64,000 bases of DNA. Origin: Penium margaritaceum. Taxonomy: Eukaryota > Streptophyta > Zygnematophyceae > Desmidiales > Peniaceae. Below the pieces are notes generated by a model. The model was not told where the DNA came from. It worked only from the letters and a program-made list of their open reading frames with translations, and ran no database searches. This document shows positions 10,304 to 22,636 of this stretch, piece by piece (position 1 is the first letter of the stretch; every line of letters begins with the position of its first letter). The position numbers and the translations under genes were made by a program. The stretch lies in NCBI GenBank assembly GCA_023375785.1, contig SZWC01001588.1, forward strand, positions 184,230-248,229, read 5' to 3'.

Positions 10304-13300
10304 TTGTGCCCTACTGGCGTCCTACATATGCCCTAGTTCCGCCATAGTTGTACCTAGTTGTGCCCTACTTTTGTCCTTCATGCATCCTAATTGCACCCTA
10401 GTCATCCCCTACTTGTGTTCTAGTTACGCCCTATTTCCGTCCTAGTCACATCCTAGTTGGGCCTCAGCTAGGCACTAGCTATTCCCTAGTTGTTCCCTAC
10501 AGACCCCTTAGTTGCCCCCTACTGGCACCGTACATGAACCCTACTTGCGCCCTAGTTGCACCCTAGTTACGCCCTAGTTGTGCCTAGTTGTACCCTACAT
10601 GTGTTCAAGTTGCGCCTCAGTTGGGCACTAGCTACGCTCCAGTTGCATCCCTCTTCTATCCTACATGTGCCCTACTTGCATCCTACGTGCGCCCTACTTT
10701 TCCCCTAGTTGCACCCTAGTTGTATCCTAGTTACGCCCTAGGTGTGCATTAGTTGGGTACTAGCTACGCCCTAGTAGCCCCCTAGTTGTGTCCTAGTTGA
10801 GCCCCAGTTGCGTAATAGTTGCATCCTAGTTGTGCCATACTTGCACCCTACTTATGCCCTAATTGTGCCTCAGTTGTGACCTACTTGTACCCTACTTGCT
10901 TTCTACTTATCTCCTAGTTGCACCCTAGTTATACCGTAGTTGCACCCTAGTTATACCGTAGTTGCACCCTACCTGTACCCTACTTGCACCGTACTTGCGT
11001 CCTAGTTGCAACCTGGTTGCACCATAGTTATGCCCTACTTGCACCCTAATTTTACCTTAGTTATAACCTATTTGTGCCATAGTTGCACCCCAATTGCGCC
11101 CTACTTGCACCCTAGTTGCGCCCTACTTACGCCCTAGGTGCACCCTAGTTGTGCCCTACTTGCACCCTACTTGCGCCCTACTTGCTTCCTAGTTGCATTC
11201 TATTTGTGCCCTAGTACGCCCTAGTTGCGCCTAAGTTGTGCCTCAAGTGGTCACTAGCTACGCCCTAGTTGTGTCCTAGTTGCGTCCTAGATGCACCCTA
11301 GGTGCGCCCTAGTTGCATCCTAGTTGCGTCCAAGTTGTGTCTTAGATGTGCCCTAGTTTCCCCCTAGTTGTGTCCTAGCTGCGCCCTAGTTGCACCCTAT
11401 TTACGCACTAGTAGTACACTAGTTGCATCCTAGTTGTGCCCTAGTTGCACCCTTCTTGCGTCCTAGTTACGTCCTAGTTTCACCGTAGTTGCTCCCTACT
11501 TGCGTTCTACTTGCACCCTAGCTATACACTAATTGTAACCTAGGTGTGCCCTAGTTGCGTCCTAGTTACCCTCTTTGCACCCTAGTTACGCCATAGTTGC
11601 GTCCTACTTGCATCCTACTTGCAACCTTCTTTCACCCTACTTGCGTCCTAGTTGCCCCCTACTTGCGCCCTAGTTGCGCCCTAGTTGCGCCCTAGTTGAG
11701 TCTCAGTTGGACACTATATAAATCCTAGTTACGCCCTAGTTGCGCCCTAGTTGTGCTCTACTTGCACTCTACTTGCGCCCTACTTACACCCTACTTGCGC
11801 CCTAGTTGTGCCCTAGTTGCGCCCTAGTTGCACCCAAGTTGCGCCCTATTTACGCCTGAGTGGGATACTAGCTAGGCCCTAGTTGTGCCCTAGGTGCGCC
11901 CTAGTTACGTCCCACTTGTGCCCTACTTGCACCCTACTTGCACCCTAGTTGCGTCTCAGTTGTGCCCTATTTGTGCCCTAGTCATACCTCAGTTGGGAAC
12001 TAGCTACACCCTAGTTGTACCCTAGTTGCATCGTAGTTACGCCCTAGTTGCGTCCTATTGCGTCCTAGTTGCGCCATACTTGTACCCTACTTGCGCCCTA
12101 GTTCCGTCCTATTTGCACCCTACTTGTGTCCTAGTTGCACCCTACTTGGGCCCTACATGCGCCCTATTTGCGCCCTAGTTGCGGCCTAGTTGCGGCCTAC
12201 TTGTGCCCTACTTACGCCCTACTTGCGCACTAGTTGCGCACTAGTTGTGCCCTAGTTGTGCCATACTAAATCCCTAACTGCGCCTAGTCATGCCCTAGTT
12301 GTGTCCTAGTTACATCTTACTGGCACCCTAGTCGCGTCCTACTTGCGTTATAGTTGCGCCCTAGTTGTGCCCTACTTACAACCTACATGTACCCTACTTG
12401 TGCCCTAGTTACGCCCTACTTGTGTCCTAATTGCACCGTAATTATGCCCTACTTGCACCTCAGTTGGGCACTAGCTATGCCCTAGTTGTATCCTAGTTGC
12501 ACCCTAGTTGCGCCCTACTTGCAACCTAGTTGCATCCTAGTTGTACCCTAGTTGTGCCCTACTTGCGCCCTACTTGCACCCTAGTTACGCCATTGTTGTG
12601 CCTTAGTTGCGCCCTAGATGCACCCTAGTTGTGCCCTAGTTGTGCCTCAGTTGGGCACTAGCTACGCCCTCGTTGCGCCCTAGTTGTGTCCTCGTTGCGC
12701 CCTACATGCGCCTTACTTGCTCCCTAGTTGCCCCCTAATTGCGCCCTAGTTGTGCCCTAGTTGCGCCTAAGTTGGGTACTAGTTTCGCCCTAGTTACAGC
12801 ATACTTGCACCCTATTTGTGCCTTAGTTATGCCCTTGTTGTTCCCTAGCTGCGCCCTTCTTGCACCTACTTACACCCTAATTGCGTCCCGATTGTGCCCT
12901 AGTTGTACCCACCTTGCGCTCTACTTGCACATTACTTTCACCCTTGTTGCATCCTAGTTGTGCCCTAGTTGCATCCTACTTGCACCCTAGTTGCACCCTC
13001 ATTGTGCCGTAGTTGTACCCTAGATGCACCCTATTTGCATTCTACTTGCAATCTACTTGCGCCCTGTTTACGCCCTAGTTGCTCCCTTGTTCCATCCTAG
13101 TAACGCCTTTCTTGCGTCCTAGTTGTGCCTTACTTGCGCCCTAGTGGCGCCCTGATTGAGTCTCAGTTAGGCACAATCTACGCCCGAGTTGTGCCCAAGT
13201 TGCACCCTAGTTACACCCTAGTTGCGCCCTACTTGCGTCCTACTTACCTCCTAGTTACGCCTTTCTTATGTCCTAGTTTCGCCCGACTTGTACTCTAGTT

Positions 13301-13885
13301 GTGCCCTAGTTGCGACTCGATTCGGCACTAGCTACGCCCTAGTTACGCCTTAGTTGCACCCTACTTGTGCAATAGTTGCACCCTACTTGTGCCCTACCTG
13401 CGCCCTACCTGCATCCTAGTTGCGCCCTAGTTGTGCCCTACATACGCCCAACTTGCACCCTACGTGCGCCCTAGTTGCGCCCTAGTTGCAATCTACTTGC
13501 GCCCTACTTACGCCCTAGTTGCACCCCAGCTGCACCATAGTTACGCCCTAGTTGTGTTCTAGTTACACCCTAGTTGTGCCCTATTTGCACCATAGTTTCG
13601 CCGTACTTGCACCCTACATGCAGCCTAGTTACCCCCTAGTTGTGCCCTATTTACAACCTAGTTGCTTCCTAGTTGCACCCTAGTTCCCCCCTAGTTACGT
13701 CCTACTGGCACCCTACTTGCACCCTAGTTGCGCCCTTTTTGTACCCTAGGTTTTCCCTACTTGCACCCTACTTCCGCCCTAGTTGTGTCCTAGTTACGCC
13801 CTGCTTACACCCTACTTGCACCCTACTTGCGCCCTACTTGTGCCCTATTTGCGCCCTATTTGAACCCTAGTTGTGCCCTACTTGC
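10304..13885 (+). repeat. 11-bp satellite array, block 2
   Basis: Same unit and orientation as block 1. It includes several copies of the paired variant units CCTCAGTTGGG-CACTAGCTACG (for example at 10462, 10615 and 12645), and a short 22-bp dimer repeat near 10,930-10,975. No gene is supported. Confidence 0.97.
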
Positions 13886-14540
13886 TGTCAATGCGCCGGG
13901 TAGCAACGGTCTAGAAAACGGGTCCCGTCAAGGGAGGCCGCCAATCTCTCTTGGTACTTCAACCAAGATAAGATATCACCCTCGACCGAGGGATCCACAC
14001 TCTAGGTTCGTTCAGTTTGCAACTTCACGAAGTCCGCATGAAGGTCTTTTGTATTTATCCTAGGTTGGACACTGTGTGAGGAGTCTCAAAGGCAAGAACT
14101 GTAAATGGATCCATGCAGGGTATAGGCTTTTGTACTTGCAGATCTTTGCCAATACTTCTGCTTGCACTGGCTCCACAGGAGCCAACCTCAGCCTACTTTC
14201 CTACTTCGCGCGTCCTATGACCGCCAAGTGTTATCCTCAAGGCAGGCTCAAGCAAGCTTCCTAGAAGCTTCCTGTCCCATTCTGGACCACAAAGAAGAAT
14301 GCAGCCGTTGAGGGGTTTGAGCCTGCAACCCATGAACTCTGGCGCCTTTCCCAACTAGGCCATAAAGCTGTGTTTTCTATGATGATCTCCAGGGGATATA
14401 CCCATTATGGGCAGTGTATTCCTGGCCTATCTCAGAACAGACCAAGGGGACGTACTCCATATAGCAGTGTATGCCTTGTGTTTCCGTGCAACCAGCCAGC
14501 CAACCAGCTAACCAGTGGACAAGGTGTATACTATTCAACA
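13886..14540 (-). repeat. 3' LTR of the minus-strand copia
   Basis: On the plus strand it reads from TGTCAATGCG to ATTCAACA, i.e. TGTTGAAT...TTGACA on the element strand. It pairs with 19,263-19,917 across its full length. The purine run on the minus strand just inside it (14541-14552) is the polypurine tract. Confidence 0.92.
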
Positions 14541-14714
14541 AATCTCTCCCTTGTACCTCTGTCCATCTGTCGCTCACTCGACTCCATCAATGCCTTGTGC
14601 CCACTCTTCCTCTGCTCCACTCCTCGTGCTGAATCTATGAATGCCTTCACAGTGCACATCTCTCTCCAACGACTTGGTCATGCAGTCAACAAGCATGCTC
14701 TTGGTTCCGCAGTG

Positions 14715-15638
14715 CTACAAGTACACCACATTCTTCACGACTAGGTCACGTGAGTAGTGGTAACGTATTTCAATGTTCTTGGTTTGCCGGGAGATGACTT
14801 CATCTTCAGCCATCGAGATGGCGCTCATGTTTTCCACGTGTACAACTATGGCGTCCTTCTGTGGCACTGTCATTTTGCCAAGCAGACTGGGCAGCCACTG
14901 AGTGTCCTTGCACATCTCAGACAGAGCAACGTACTCTGCCTAAGCCGTGGACACGGAAACACAATCCTGCTTCCTGCTAGCCCATGAGATGGAAGCGCCA
15001 TTCAAGGTGCACACGTATCCGGAGATGCATTGCCGGCCGTCAAGATTTCCTCCCTAGTCGGTGTCGGTGTAGCACTTCAGGCGGAGTGGGTCCGTATCTC
15101 CTTGGCCTCCAAGGACGAGGCCCATGTGACGTGTCTTCTACAGGTAGCGCAAGATGCGCTTTACTGCCTGCCAATGCTGTGGCCCTGGTTTGGCCACAAA
15201 CCTGCTCACTTTTCCCACAGTATAGCAGATGTGCGACCGATTACCTACCATGGCATACATGATGCTACCCACGGCGGACGAAGGGAGATGTCTTGCATCT
15301 CCCTTCGTTCTGCTTCATTGCATCGCAACATAGAGGCCTTCAGTTTTGCATTGGTCGTCACTGGGTTGCCAACAGGTTTGTTGTCGTCCATGCGATAGCG
15401 CTTTAGTACCTCACCAATGTATTTGGTTTGGTTGAGTTCGATGGTGCCTGCTGCTCGGTTGCGGTGGATGGCCAATCCAAGGTAGTACTCGAGAGGCACC
15501 GTGTCCTTCATTTTGAACCGTTTGCTGAAGGTCAGAATTCAGCTCATCTAACAGCTCGACCGAAGACGAGCATATGATCAGATCATCCACACACAGTGCA
15601 GCGAGCATCAGCCCACTCCCATCATCGCGCACGTACAT
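14715..15638 (-). pseudogene. Copia reverse transcriptase C-terminal part and RNase H (fossil)
   Basis: Open pieces at 14715-14915, 15245-15511 and 15411-15638 match the second half of copia Pol. They contain LCVDDLIICSS (the polymerase YVDD-type active-site region), EYYLGLAIHRNRAAGTIELN and the RNase H end with QTKNIEIRYHYSRDLV. All are on the minus strand in the expected order toward the 3' LTR. No function is likely in this copy. Confidence 0.85.
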
Positions 15639-15793
15639 GCTCGGGTCATTTCAACAATGCGCAAAGGACAGACCGGTCATGAAACCGTCCATCTCTTTGT
15701 ACCATATCCTTGGGGCCTGTTTCAGCCCGTAGAGCTCTTTCACCAACTTGCACACCTTGCCCTTGGGAGCTTTAACACCTTCGGGCACCTCCA

Positions 15794-16960
15794 TCAGCAC
15801 TTTCTTTTCAAGCTTCCCTTAAAGGAAAGCTGTCGTGACGGCTGGTGTATCTCCAGATTTGTTACGGCTGCAATGGCAAGGAGTGAGCGGATGGAGACAA
15901 AGGTCACAACGGGTGCAAACGTCTGGTCATACTCAGAGCCCAGGCATTGAGAAACCCCCTTTACTACTACCCTCACCATGAACTTTTCAATCTTGCCGTC
16001 TTGCTTCTTCGTCACTCGGAGGACCCACTTGGATCCCACCACGTGGACCTTGTCAGGTCTATCCACCAGCACCCACATGTTGTTCTCCGTAATGGACGCG
16101 ACCTCGTTGTCCATTGCCTCCTTCCACTTGGCCGCATCTGGGATATTCATAGCCTCCGCCACTGTGGATGGCTCTCCCTGAGCCATGCACGACCAGCTAA
16201 GGCCAGTCCAATAGTCCTCATACCGCAAAGGTGCTTTCTTTGGTCGCAAACTGCACCGGGGTGCTGGTGCGGCTTCCTGCTTTGCTACTGGAGCTACCAC
16301 AGGTGGTGGTGTGTTGTCTTTGTCGTCGTCGTCAGAACAGTCGTCAGACTCCAAGTCATGGTCAGAAGCCCCAGACACCTCGGTATCTACATCCATGTCA
16401 GATGCTACATCATTGTGCGCAGCTGCTCTCCCATTCCCACCACATGCTGGCAGAGCAAGCCAGTTGTCGGGTGCTTGGTCTCTGGACTCAAGCAACACTA
16501 TCCACTCTCCCGCCTTGGGAGTAAAGATCGGGTCCAGTACCTCTCCCTTTCCAAGGGTGCGTTCGTCAAACTCAACATCGCGGCTCGTCACTGGCTTGCC
16601 CGCTTCCTGGTCCCAAAGCCAATAGGGCTTGTGTGACGTGTCGTATCCAACCATGACGCACTTTTTGGAACGTGCGTCCAGCTTGCCTCCACCTTCTCTT
16701 GACTGGATCTTCACCCATGTAGTTGACCCAAACACATCAAGATGAGAGGCGTTGGGTTTCTTTCCCGACCATGCTTTGTGTGGGGTCTTTAGCTGCTTGT
16801 CCTGATCCTTTCCACGTTTCTGCAAGGCGGTTGCTGGTGTGACGTTCAAGAGGTAGCAGGCCGTTGTTGCAGCTTCAGCCGAAAAGCAAGGTGGGAGCTT
16901 GGCGTCGAAGAGCATGCTTCGCACCATACCGAGTAGGGTTTGGTTCATCTTCTCGGCCAC
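15794..16960 (-). pseudogene. Copia integrase C-terminus and reverse transcriptase N-terminal half (fossil)
   Basis: A 388-residue piece. It begins with the end of the integrase core (MAEKMNQTLLGMVRSML), passes HKAWSGKKPNASHLDVFGS and the VMVGYDTSHKPYWLWD segment typical of copia integrases, then an acidic linker. It then enters the reverse transcriptase with WVLVDRPDKVHVVGSKWVLRVTKK and YDQTFAPVVTFVSIRSLLAIA. The domain order integrase before reverse transcriptase is diagnostic of Ty1/copia. Confidence 0.92.
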
Positions 16961-17089
16961 ACCGTTGCTTTGGGGGTTGTAAGGGGTGGTTTGCTAGTGG
17001 CGGATGCCATGATGCTTGAGCCAAGGCTTGCATGCCTCGTACTCACCCCCGTTGTCACTTTGGAGTGTCTTCACCTTCTTGGAATTTTG

Positions 17090-17943
17090 TCATTCTACCA
17101 TGGGGACGAACTCCTGGAGCTTCTCCTTGACCTCTCCCTTTGGTTTGAGGAAGTTGATCCACAACTTGCGGCTGTAGTCGTCAACGAAGGTGAGGAGGTA
17201 CTTTCTTCCACTGTTAAACGTCGTGCGAAAGGGTCCAACCGCATCACTGTGGATCAGGTCCAAGACATTCTCCGCTCGTTGACCTCCTCTCCCAAACGGC
17301 TTCTTCTTTACCTTCGCTTGGAGGCATGGTTCACACAATATACATCCTTCTCCATGCTTCATGGTGCACCCTTCCATTCCATAGACCACCTCTTACTCCT
17401 ACATCTTTTTCATCGTGATGTTGGTCGCGTAACCAAATCACCGGTGCCACAGCTCTGCATCAATGTCCTTGGTTGATGTGGCGGCCGCAGCGGTTGCCGG
17501 CGGTGCATCCTTTGGCTTTGGTTCCATTGTCTTGGTGGCACATGCTAGTCCCTCATCTGACGCTTTGGTGACTTTGGTTTGAAGCACGTAGAGGCTGTGG
17601 ACTCTTGCAACTTGAAGCATGAGGTTGCCTTTGGTGTACAAAATTTTGACGTCCTCATTTTCTAGGGCCATGGCTTCCTTGTTGGTGAACACCACTGTCA
17701 TGTTGTTATCGTTGATTTGTGACTGACAGCAGGTTTGGCGAGAAGGAGGGCATGTACACCACCTTTTGAAGATTTACATCCTTCTCGGCACCGTCCACGT
17801 TGAATGTGATCACCTTGACCCCTTCGTCCACGGCTTGGACAACGCCGCTGTTTACGCACTTGATGTGCATGTCCAATTTGGCCATGGAGACAGATGCACC
17901 CTTCTATTTGAGGAGTGATGGTTGGTGCCCGAGTCAAGGGCAA
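17090..17943 (-). pseudogene. Copia protease/GAG-pre-integrase/integrase N-terminal pieces (fossil)
   Basis: The 17090-17389 piece carries GCILCEPCLQAKVKKKPF (zinc-finger end of the GAG-pre-integrase module) and LDLIHSDAVGPF followed by YLLTFVDDYSRKLWINFLK, the start of the integrase catalytic core. The 17438-17943 pieces carry the region between protease and integrase. Positions and order agree with copia. Confidence 0.85.
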
Positions 17944-17994
17944 ATTTCCTGGGCCTAAGGAGCGCTGCCCCCTTCCTGGGAAACCCTTCAGCCA

Positions 17995-18838
17995 TCATTC
18001 TTGTGAGCTCCTTCTTCTCCTTCCCACCTTTGTTCCCGCCTTCTTTCCTAGGACTACAGCAGTCCCTAGCCTAGTGCCCAGCCTTGCCACAGTTGAGACA
18101 GTTGCCGAGCTTCTTGGAACTCTTTCCGCCACCATTGCCTTTCCCTCCACTACTAGTGCTTTTGCGGTTGTCTTTACTGGAACGAGAGCTTGCACCTTGT
18201 CCACCAAAGCAAGAGGCATAGGCTGAAATGTTTGCCTCACTACCACTTCGTCGCATGGACTTGTTGCAGACATGCTCGGCGAAAGCATCGTACGTCAGAT
18301 CTGCCTCCTTCCAACTGTCAAACATGGTGATCACAGACCCCCAGCTTTCTGGTAGTGCTATCAGAAGGATCATGGCACGCATGTTGGATTAAAGATTCCA
18401 TTCCATTTGCTGGACCTCTTCCAGCACACTGTCAAACGAACGCAGAAATGGAGGTTTTAACTCTCCTTCGCTTACCCTCAACGAAATCAACCTTTGGAAG
18501 ATGAAGAGTTGGCTTTGTAGAGCATTTTATTGATGCACGCATGAGAGTTTTGCATAGATCTCGGCAGCCGACGTACATTCTGTGATGTGGGAGTGTTGAG
18601 TTGCATTGATTGATGTCAAAATTATGGTGAGAGCCATGTTGTTCTTCATCGTCCATGCTGCAAGATCAGCTGCATGCGTAGTCACCGTTGCATTGGCGGG
18701 TGCTGTCTCGGTCCCATTTTGGATGTCGAGGTAGCCACGCACGTTCATGAAAATCTCAAACTGCCATTTCCATAAGAGAACCTGTCGTCGTGAATTTTGA
18801 CATGCCCGCCTCAAGGCGGGCTTAAGTCGGATCTGCAA
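17995..18838 (-). pseudogene. Copia Gag (fossil)
   Basis: Pieces at 18071-18382 and 18527-18838 carry a UBN2-type copia Gag core (LRRACQNSRRQVLLWKWQ..., LTYDAFAEHVCNK) and a zinc knuckle GNCLNCGKAGH near 18071-18110. Gag binds the element RNA and forms the particle. It lies next to the 5' LTR, as expected. Confidence 0.82.
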
Positions 18839-19245
18839 TTTTTGGCGGTTCCTTGTCTTCTTTGCTTCGCTGCTACTCTGATTTGTTGAGGCCGATGAGG
18901 CTGATAAGGCTGCTGACTGCGACCGTTGTCAAAGGTGCAGTTGGTTCTGTTGCATACCCCTCGTGTCGATGATCGTCCAAGGCGATGGTGCCATCATGAG
19001 AAAAATGGACTCGGGATCGTATCACCTTCTAAAGCGGTACAACTTCATCTTGTTGGGGCTCGAGGGTCTTGTCCAATAAGGAAAGAGCTATTCCTCGTCC
19101 CCTTGTCCACCACGTGCATGCACCCTTCCTCAAGAAGCCGATGGAGCAGATTGGAGCCGTCCAATCTTTGTGTTCCTGTTGTACATATGCGACGTGCAAA
19201 ACCACGCGCGAGTCGGCCTTGGAAGCGTGCCTTAGAGCCATTAGT

Positions 19246-19260
19246 GTGGACCCATAACCT
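19246..19260 (-). promoter_or_regulatory. Primer-binding site: initiator Met tRNA anticodon region (half-tRNA type)
   Basis: On the element strand the sequence next to the 5' LTR reads GGTTATGGGTCCACAC. This is complementary, with one difference, to the anticodon stem-loop of eukaryotic initiator tRNA (GGGCCCAUAACCC), not to its 3' end. Drosophila copia and yeast Ty5 are known to prime this way. Confidence 0.75.
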
Positions 19261-19262
19261 TT

Positions 19263-19917
19263 TGTCAATGCGCTGGATAGCAATAGTCTAGAAAATGGGT
19301 CCCGACATGGGAGGTCGCCAACCGCTCTTGGTTTTTCGACCAAGATAACAAATCACTCTTGAACGAGGGATCCACACTTAAGTTTTTTTCAGTTTGCAAC
19401 CTCACGAAGTTGGCATGAAGGTCTTTAGTGTGTACCCTTTGTTGGAAACTCCGTGAGGAGTCTTAAAGGCAAGAACTGTAAATGGATCCATGCATGTTAC
19501 AGGCTTTTGTACTTGCAAAGCTTTGCTAGTTATTTTGCTTGTAGTGGCTCCACAGGAACCAACCTCAGCCTACAATCCTACTTGGTGCGTCCTAAGACTG
19601 CCAAGTGTCATCCTCAAGGCAGGCTCTAATAAGATTCCTAGAAGCTTCCTGTCCCATTCTGGACCACAAAGAAAAATGTGGACGTTGCGGGGTTTGAGCC
19701 CGTGACCCATGAGCTCCGGTGCCTGTCCCAACTAGGCCACAAAGTTATGTTTCCAATGATGATCTCCCGGGGACATACCCATTATGTGCGGTGCATTCCT
19801 GGCCTATCTCAGAACAGACCGAGGGGACGTACTCCATAGAGCAGTGCATGTCTTGTCTTTCCATGCAACCAGCCAGCCAGCCAGCTAGCCAGTGGACAAG
19901 GTGCATACCATTCAACA
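19263..19917 (-). repeat. 5' LTR of the minus-strand copia
   Basis: Same ends and length as the 3' LTR (plus strand TGTCAATGCG to ATTCAACA). It is followed by satellite. Confidence 0.92.
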
Positions 19918-21902
19918 CTTTCACCCTACTCGCGACCTACTTGTGCCCTGGTTGCATCCTACTTGCATGCTACTTGGATCCTAGTTGCGTCGTAGTTGTG
20001 CCCTAGTAGTGCCCTAGTTGCACCCTGTTTGCACCCTAATTGCGCACTAGTTACACCCTAGTTGAACCCTAGTTAAAACCTTATTGCGCCCTACTTGCAC
20101 CCTAGTTGCGCCCTACTTTCGTCATAGCTGCGTCCTAGTTGCGCCCTACTTGCACTCTACTTGCACCCTACTTGCTTCCTAGTTACATTCTATTTGTGCC
20201 CTAGTGCGCCCAAGTTGCGCCCAAGTTGCGCCCTAGTTGCACCCTAGTTCCGCCCTGATTGCGGCCAAGTGGCGCCCTAGTTGCGCCCAAGTTGTGTCCT
20301 AGTTCCGCCCTAGTTACGCCAAAGTTTCGTCCTAGTTACGCCTTAGTTGCACCATATTAACACCCTAGTTGTGCCCTGGTTACACCCTAGTTGTGCCCTA
20401 GTTGCGCCCTTGTTGCGTCCTAGTTGTGCCATAGTTGCAACCTACTTACGTCCAACTAGTGCCCTACTTGTACTTTAGTTTCACACTAGTTGCACCCTAG
20501 TTCTGCCCTAGTTACGCCCTAGTTGCCCTACTTGCACCCTAGTTGTGCCCTTCTTGCTACCCTGCTTGTACCCTAGTTACACCCCCATTGCATCCTAGTT
20601 GTGCACTACTTGCAACATACTTGCGCCCTACTTGCACCCTACATGCGCCCTAGTTGTGTCCTAGTTGCAACCTAGTTGCGTGCTTCTTGGGCCCTAGTTG
20701 TGCCTCATTGGGACACTAGCTACGTCCTAGTTGCACCCTATTTGTGCCCTACTTGCGCCCTACTTGTGCCCTACTTGTGCCCTACTTGCGCCCTACTTGC
20801 GCCCTACTTGCGCCCTACTTGCTCTTAGTTGTGCCCTATTTTTGTCCTGGTTGTGCCTCATTTTGACACTAGCTACGCCCTAGTTGCGCATTAGTTACAT
20901 CCTAGTTACGCCCCAGTTGCATCCTATTGCGTTCTAGTTCTGCCCTACTTGCACCCTATTTTTATCCTAGCTGCGTCCTGGTTGCGCCCTGCTTGTGCCC
21001 TACATGCGCAGTATTTGCGCCCTAGTTATGGCCTAGTTGCGGCCTAGTTGCATCCTACCTGCACCCTACTTGCGCACTAGTTACATCGTAGTTGTGCCCT
21101 TGTTGCAGTGTACTTGCGCCCTACTTGCACCTAGTCGCGCCCTAGCTGTGTCCTAGTTACGTCCTACTTGTGCCCTAGATGTACCCTAGTTATGCGCTAC
21201 TTACACCCTAGTTGCACCCTACTTGCACCCAAGTTGTGTCCTGGTTTTGCCCTAGTTGTGCCCTACTTGCGCCCTACTTGCACCCTACTTGCGTCCAAGT
21301 TGCATCCTCCGTGCGTCCTTGTTGAACCATATTTGTACCCTACTTGCGTCCTACTTGTGTCCTCGTTATGCCCTAGTTTTGCCCTAGTTGCGCCCTACTT
21401 TTGCCCTACTTGTGTCCTTGCGTCCTAGTTACGCCCTAGTTGCACCCTAGTTGTGTCCTACTTGCGCCCTAGTTGCGCCCTACTTGCGCCCTACTTGCGC
21501 CTCAGTTGCACCCTAGTTGCGACCTACTTGTATCCTACTTGTACCCTATTTTCACCCTACTTGCACCCTAGTTGCGCCCTACTTCCGCCCTAGTTACGTT
21601 ATAGTTTTGCACTAGTTGTGTCCTAGTTACGCCTCAGTTGGGCACTAGCTTGATCCTAGTTGTGCCCTAGTCACACCCTAGTTGGGCCCTACTTGCGCCC
21701 TACTTGCACCCTAGTTGCACCCTAGTTGCACCCAAGTTACGCCCTAGTTGCGCCACAGTTGCGCCTCACTTGGGCACTAGCTACGTCCTAGTTGCATCCT
21801 AGCCGCACCCTAGTTGCGCCCTAGTTGCGCCCTAGTTGCGTCCTAGTTATGTCCTAGTTTTGCACTAGTTGCACCCTATTTGTGCCTTACTTGCATCCTA
21901 CT
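19918..21902 (+). repeat. 11-bp satellite array, block 3
   Basis: Same unit and orientation as the other blocks. It ends at the 3' LTR of the gypsy element. No gene seen. Confidence 0.97.
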
Positions 21903-22636
21903 TGTGAGAGTTTGTGCTCTCGGAAGATTTAGCCTTGGTGTGTGGAGAGCACAGTTGTAGCGGAAAGACAGACTTGGAGATGTCTCAAAGCCTGAAGTGG
22001 AAAATCACAGGTTTAACGGTTACTTACAATGAACAAAGTACAAGGTATATATACTGTCCGGCCGGCTGGTCTTGGTCCTTGCCTGCTGTTTTTTTAGCTT
22101 GCTACAACAAGATGCTTGCACCTGCACTCGGTGCCCTACTTGCACCTAATGCCTAGTGCAAGAAGTGCTTGGCTGTCGATCGTCAAGATCGACGGTCTGT
22201 CCTCTTTCTTGGTGAGCCACTGCGTGCGTCAGATGTCACCACGTATGCTTTTCGGTGGTGAGTGCAGTTGTGTTGTTTTGCATGCCACCGGAAGTAGTGC
22301 TGTTGCGGTTCACCGTATCCGGCGTTGGAGGTCCGCCGTCAAGACGGTCCCTCTGCGGGTAGTATAACTGGTACGCTACTTGCTGAGAGGAGGAAAGCCA
22401 TCCTCGCGTGGCATGTTCGGAACGCCGTGCAAAGTTGAAATCAAAACACGCCTTTGGTGTGTGGAGGTCACACTTGCTCCCACGCTCTGCGCGTCCTCGC
22501 ATCCTCGCATCCTTGCGGTCGAGCAAAGTCGTGCTTGACCTTCAGCCCAATTTCTGAAAAGCAAGAAATGGCCCAGATTCCCCTCAAACTCGGTCGAGCC
22601 CCAAGCATGCCAGAAAAAGATGGGCACCTCGTTACA
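21903..22636 (-). repeat. 3' LTR of the gypsy element
   Basis: Element strand TGTAACGAGG...CTCTCACA. It aligns with 35316-35727 and then 39417-39755, which shows that the other LTR was split. It holds two copies (22112-22159) of a 24-bp motif including CCCTACTTGCACCT, close to the satellite unit. Confidence 0.9.

Larger units (their letters stand above)
13886..19917 (-). mobile_element. Ty1/copia element, old and decayed, with both LTRs
   Basis: Two 655-bp LTRs enclose a minus-strand copia internal region in the order Gag, protease, integrase, reverse transcriptase, RNase H. The flanking satellite pentamers CTTGC (13881-13885) and CTTTC (19918-19922) look like a target duplication with one later change. 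A primer-binding site and polypurine tract are in the expected places. The coding part is broken into about eight open pieces and the LTRs differ frequently by eye, so this copy is a fossil and older than the copia at 23.8-31.6 kb. LTR ends (TGTTGA...GACA on the element strand) and priming type resemble that younger copy, suggesting related lineages. Confidence 0.92.
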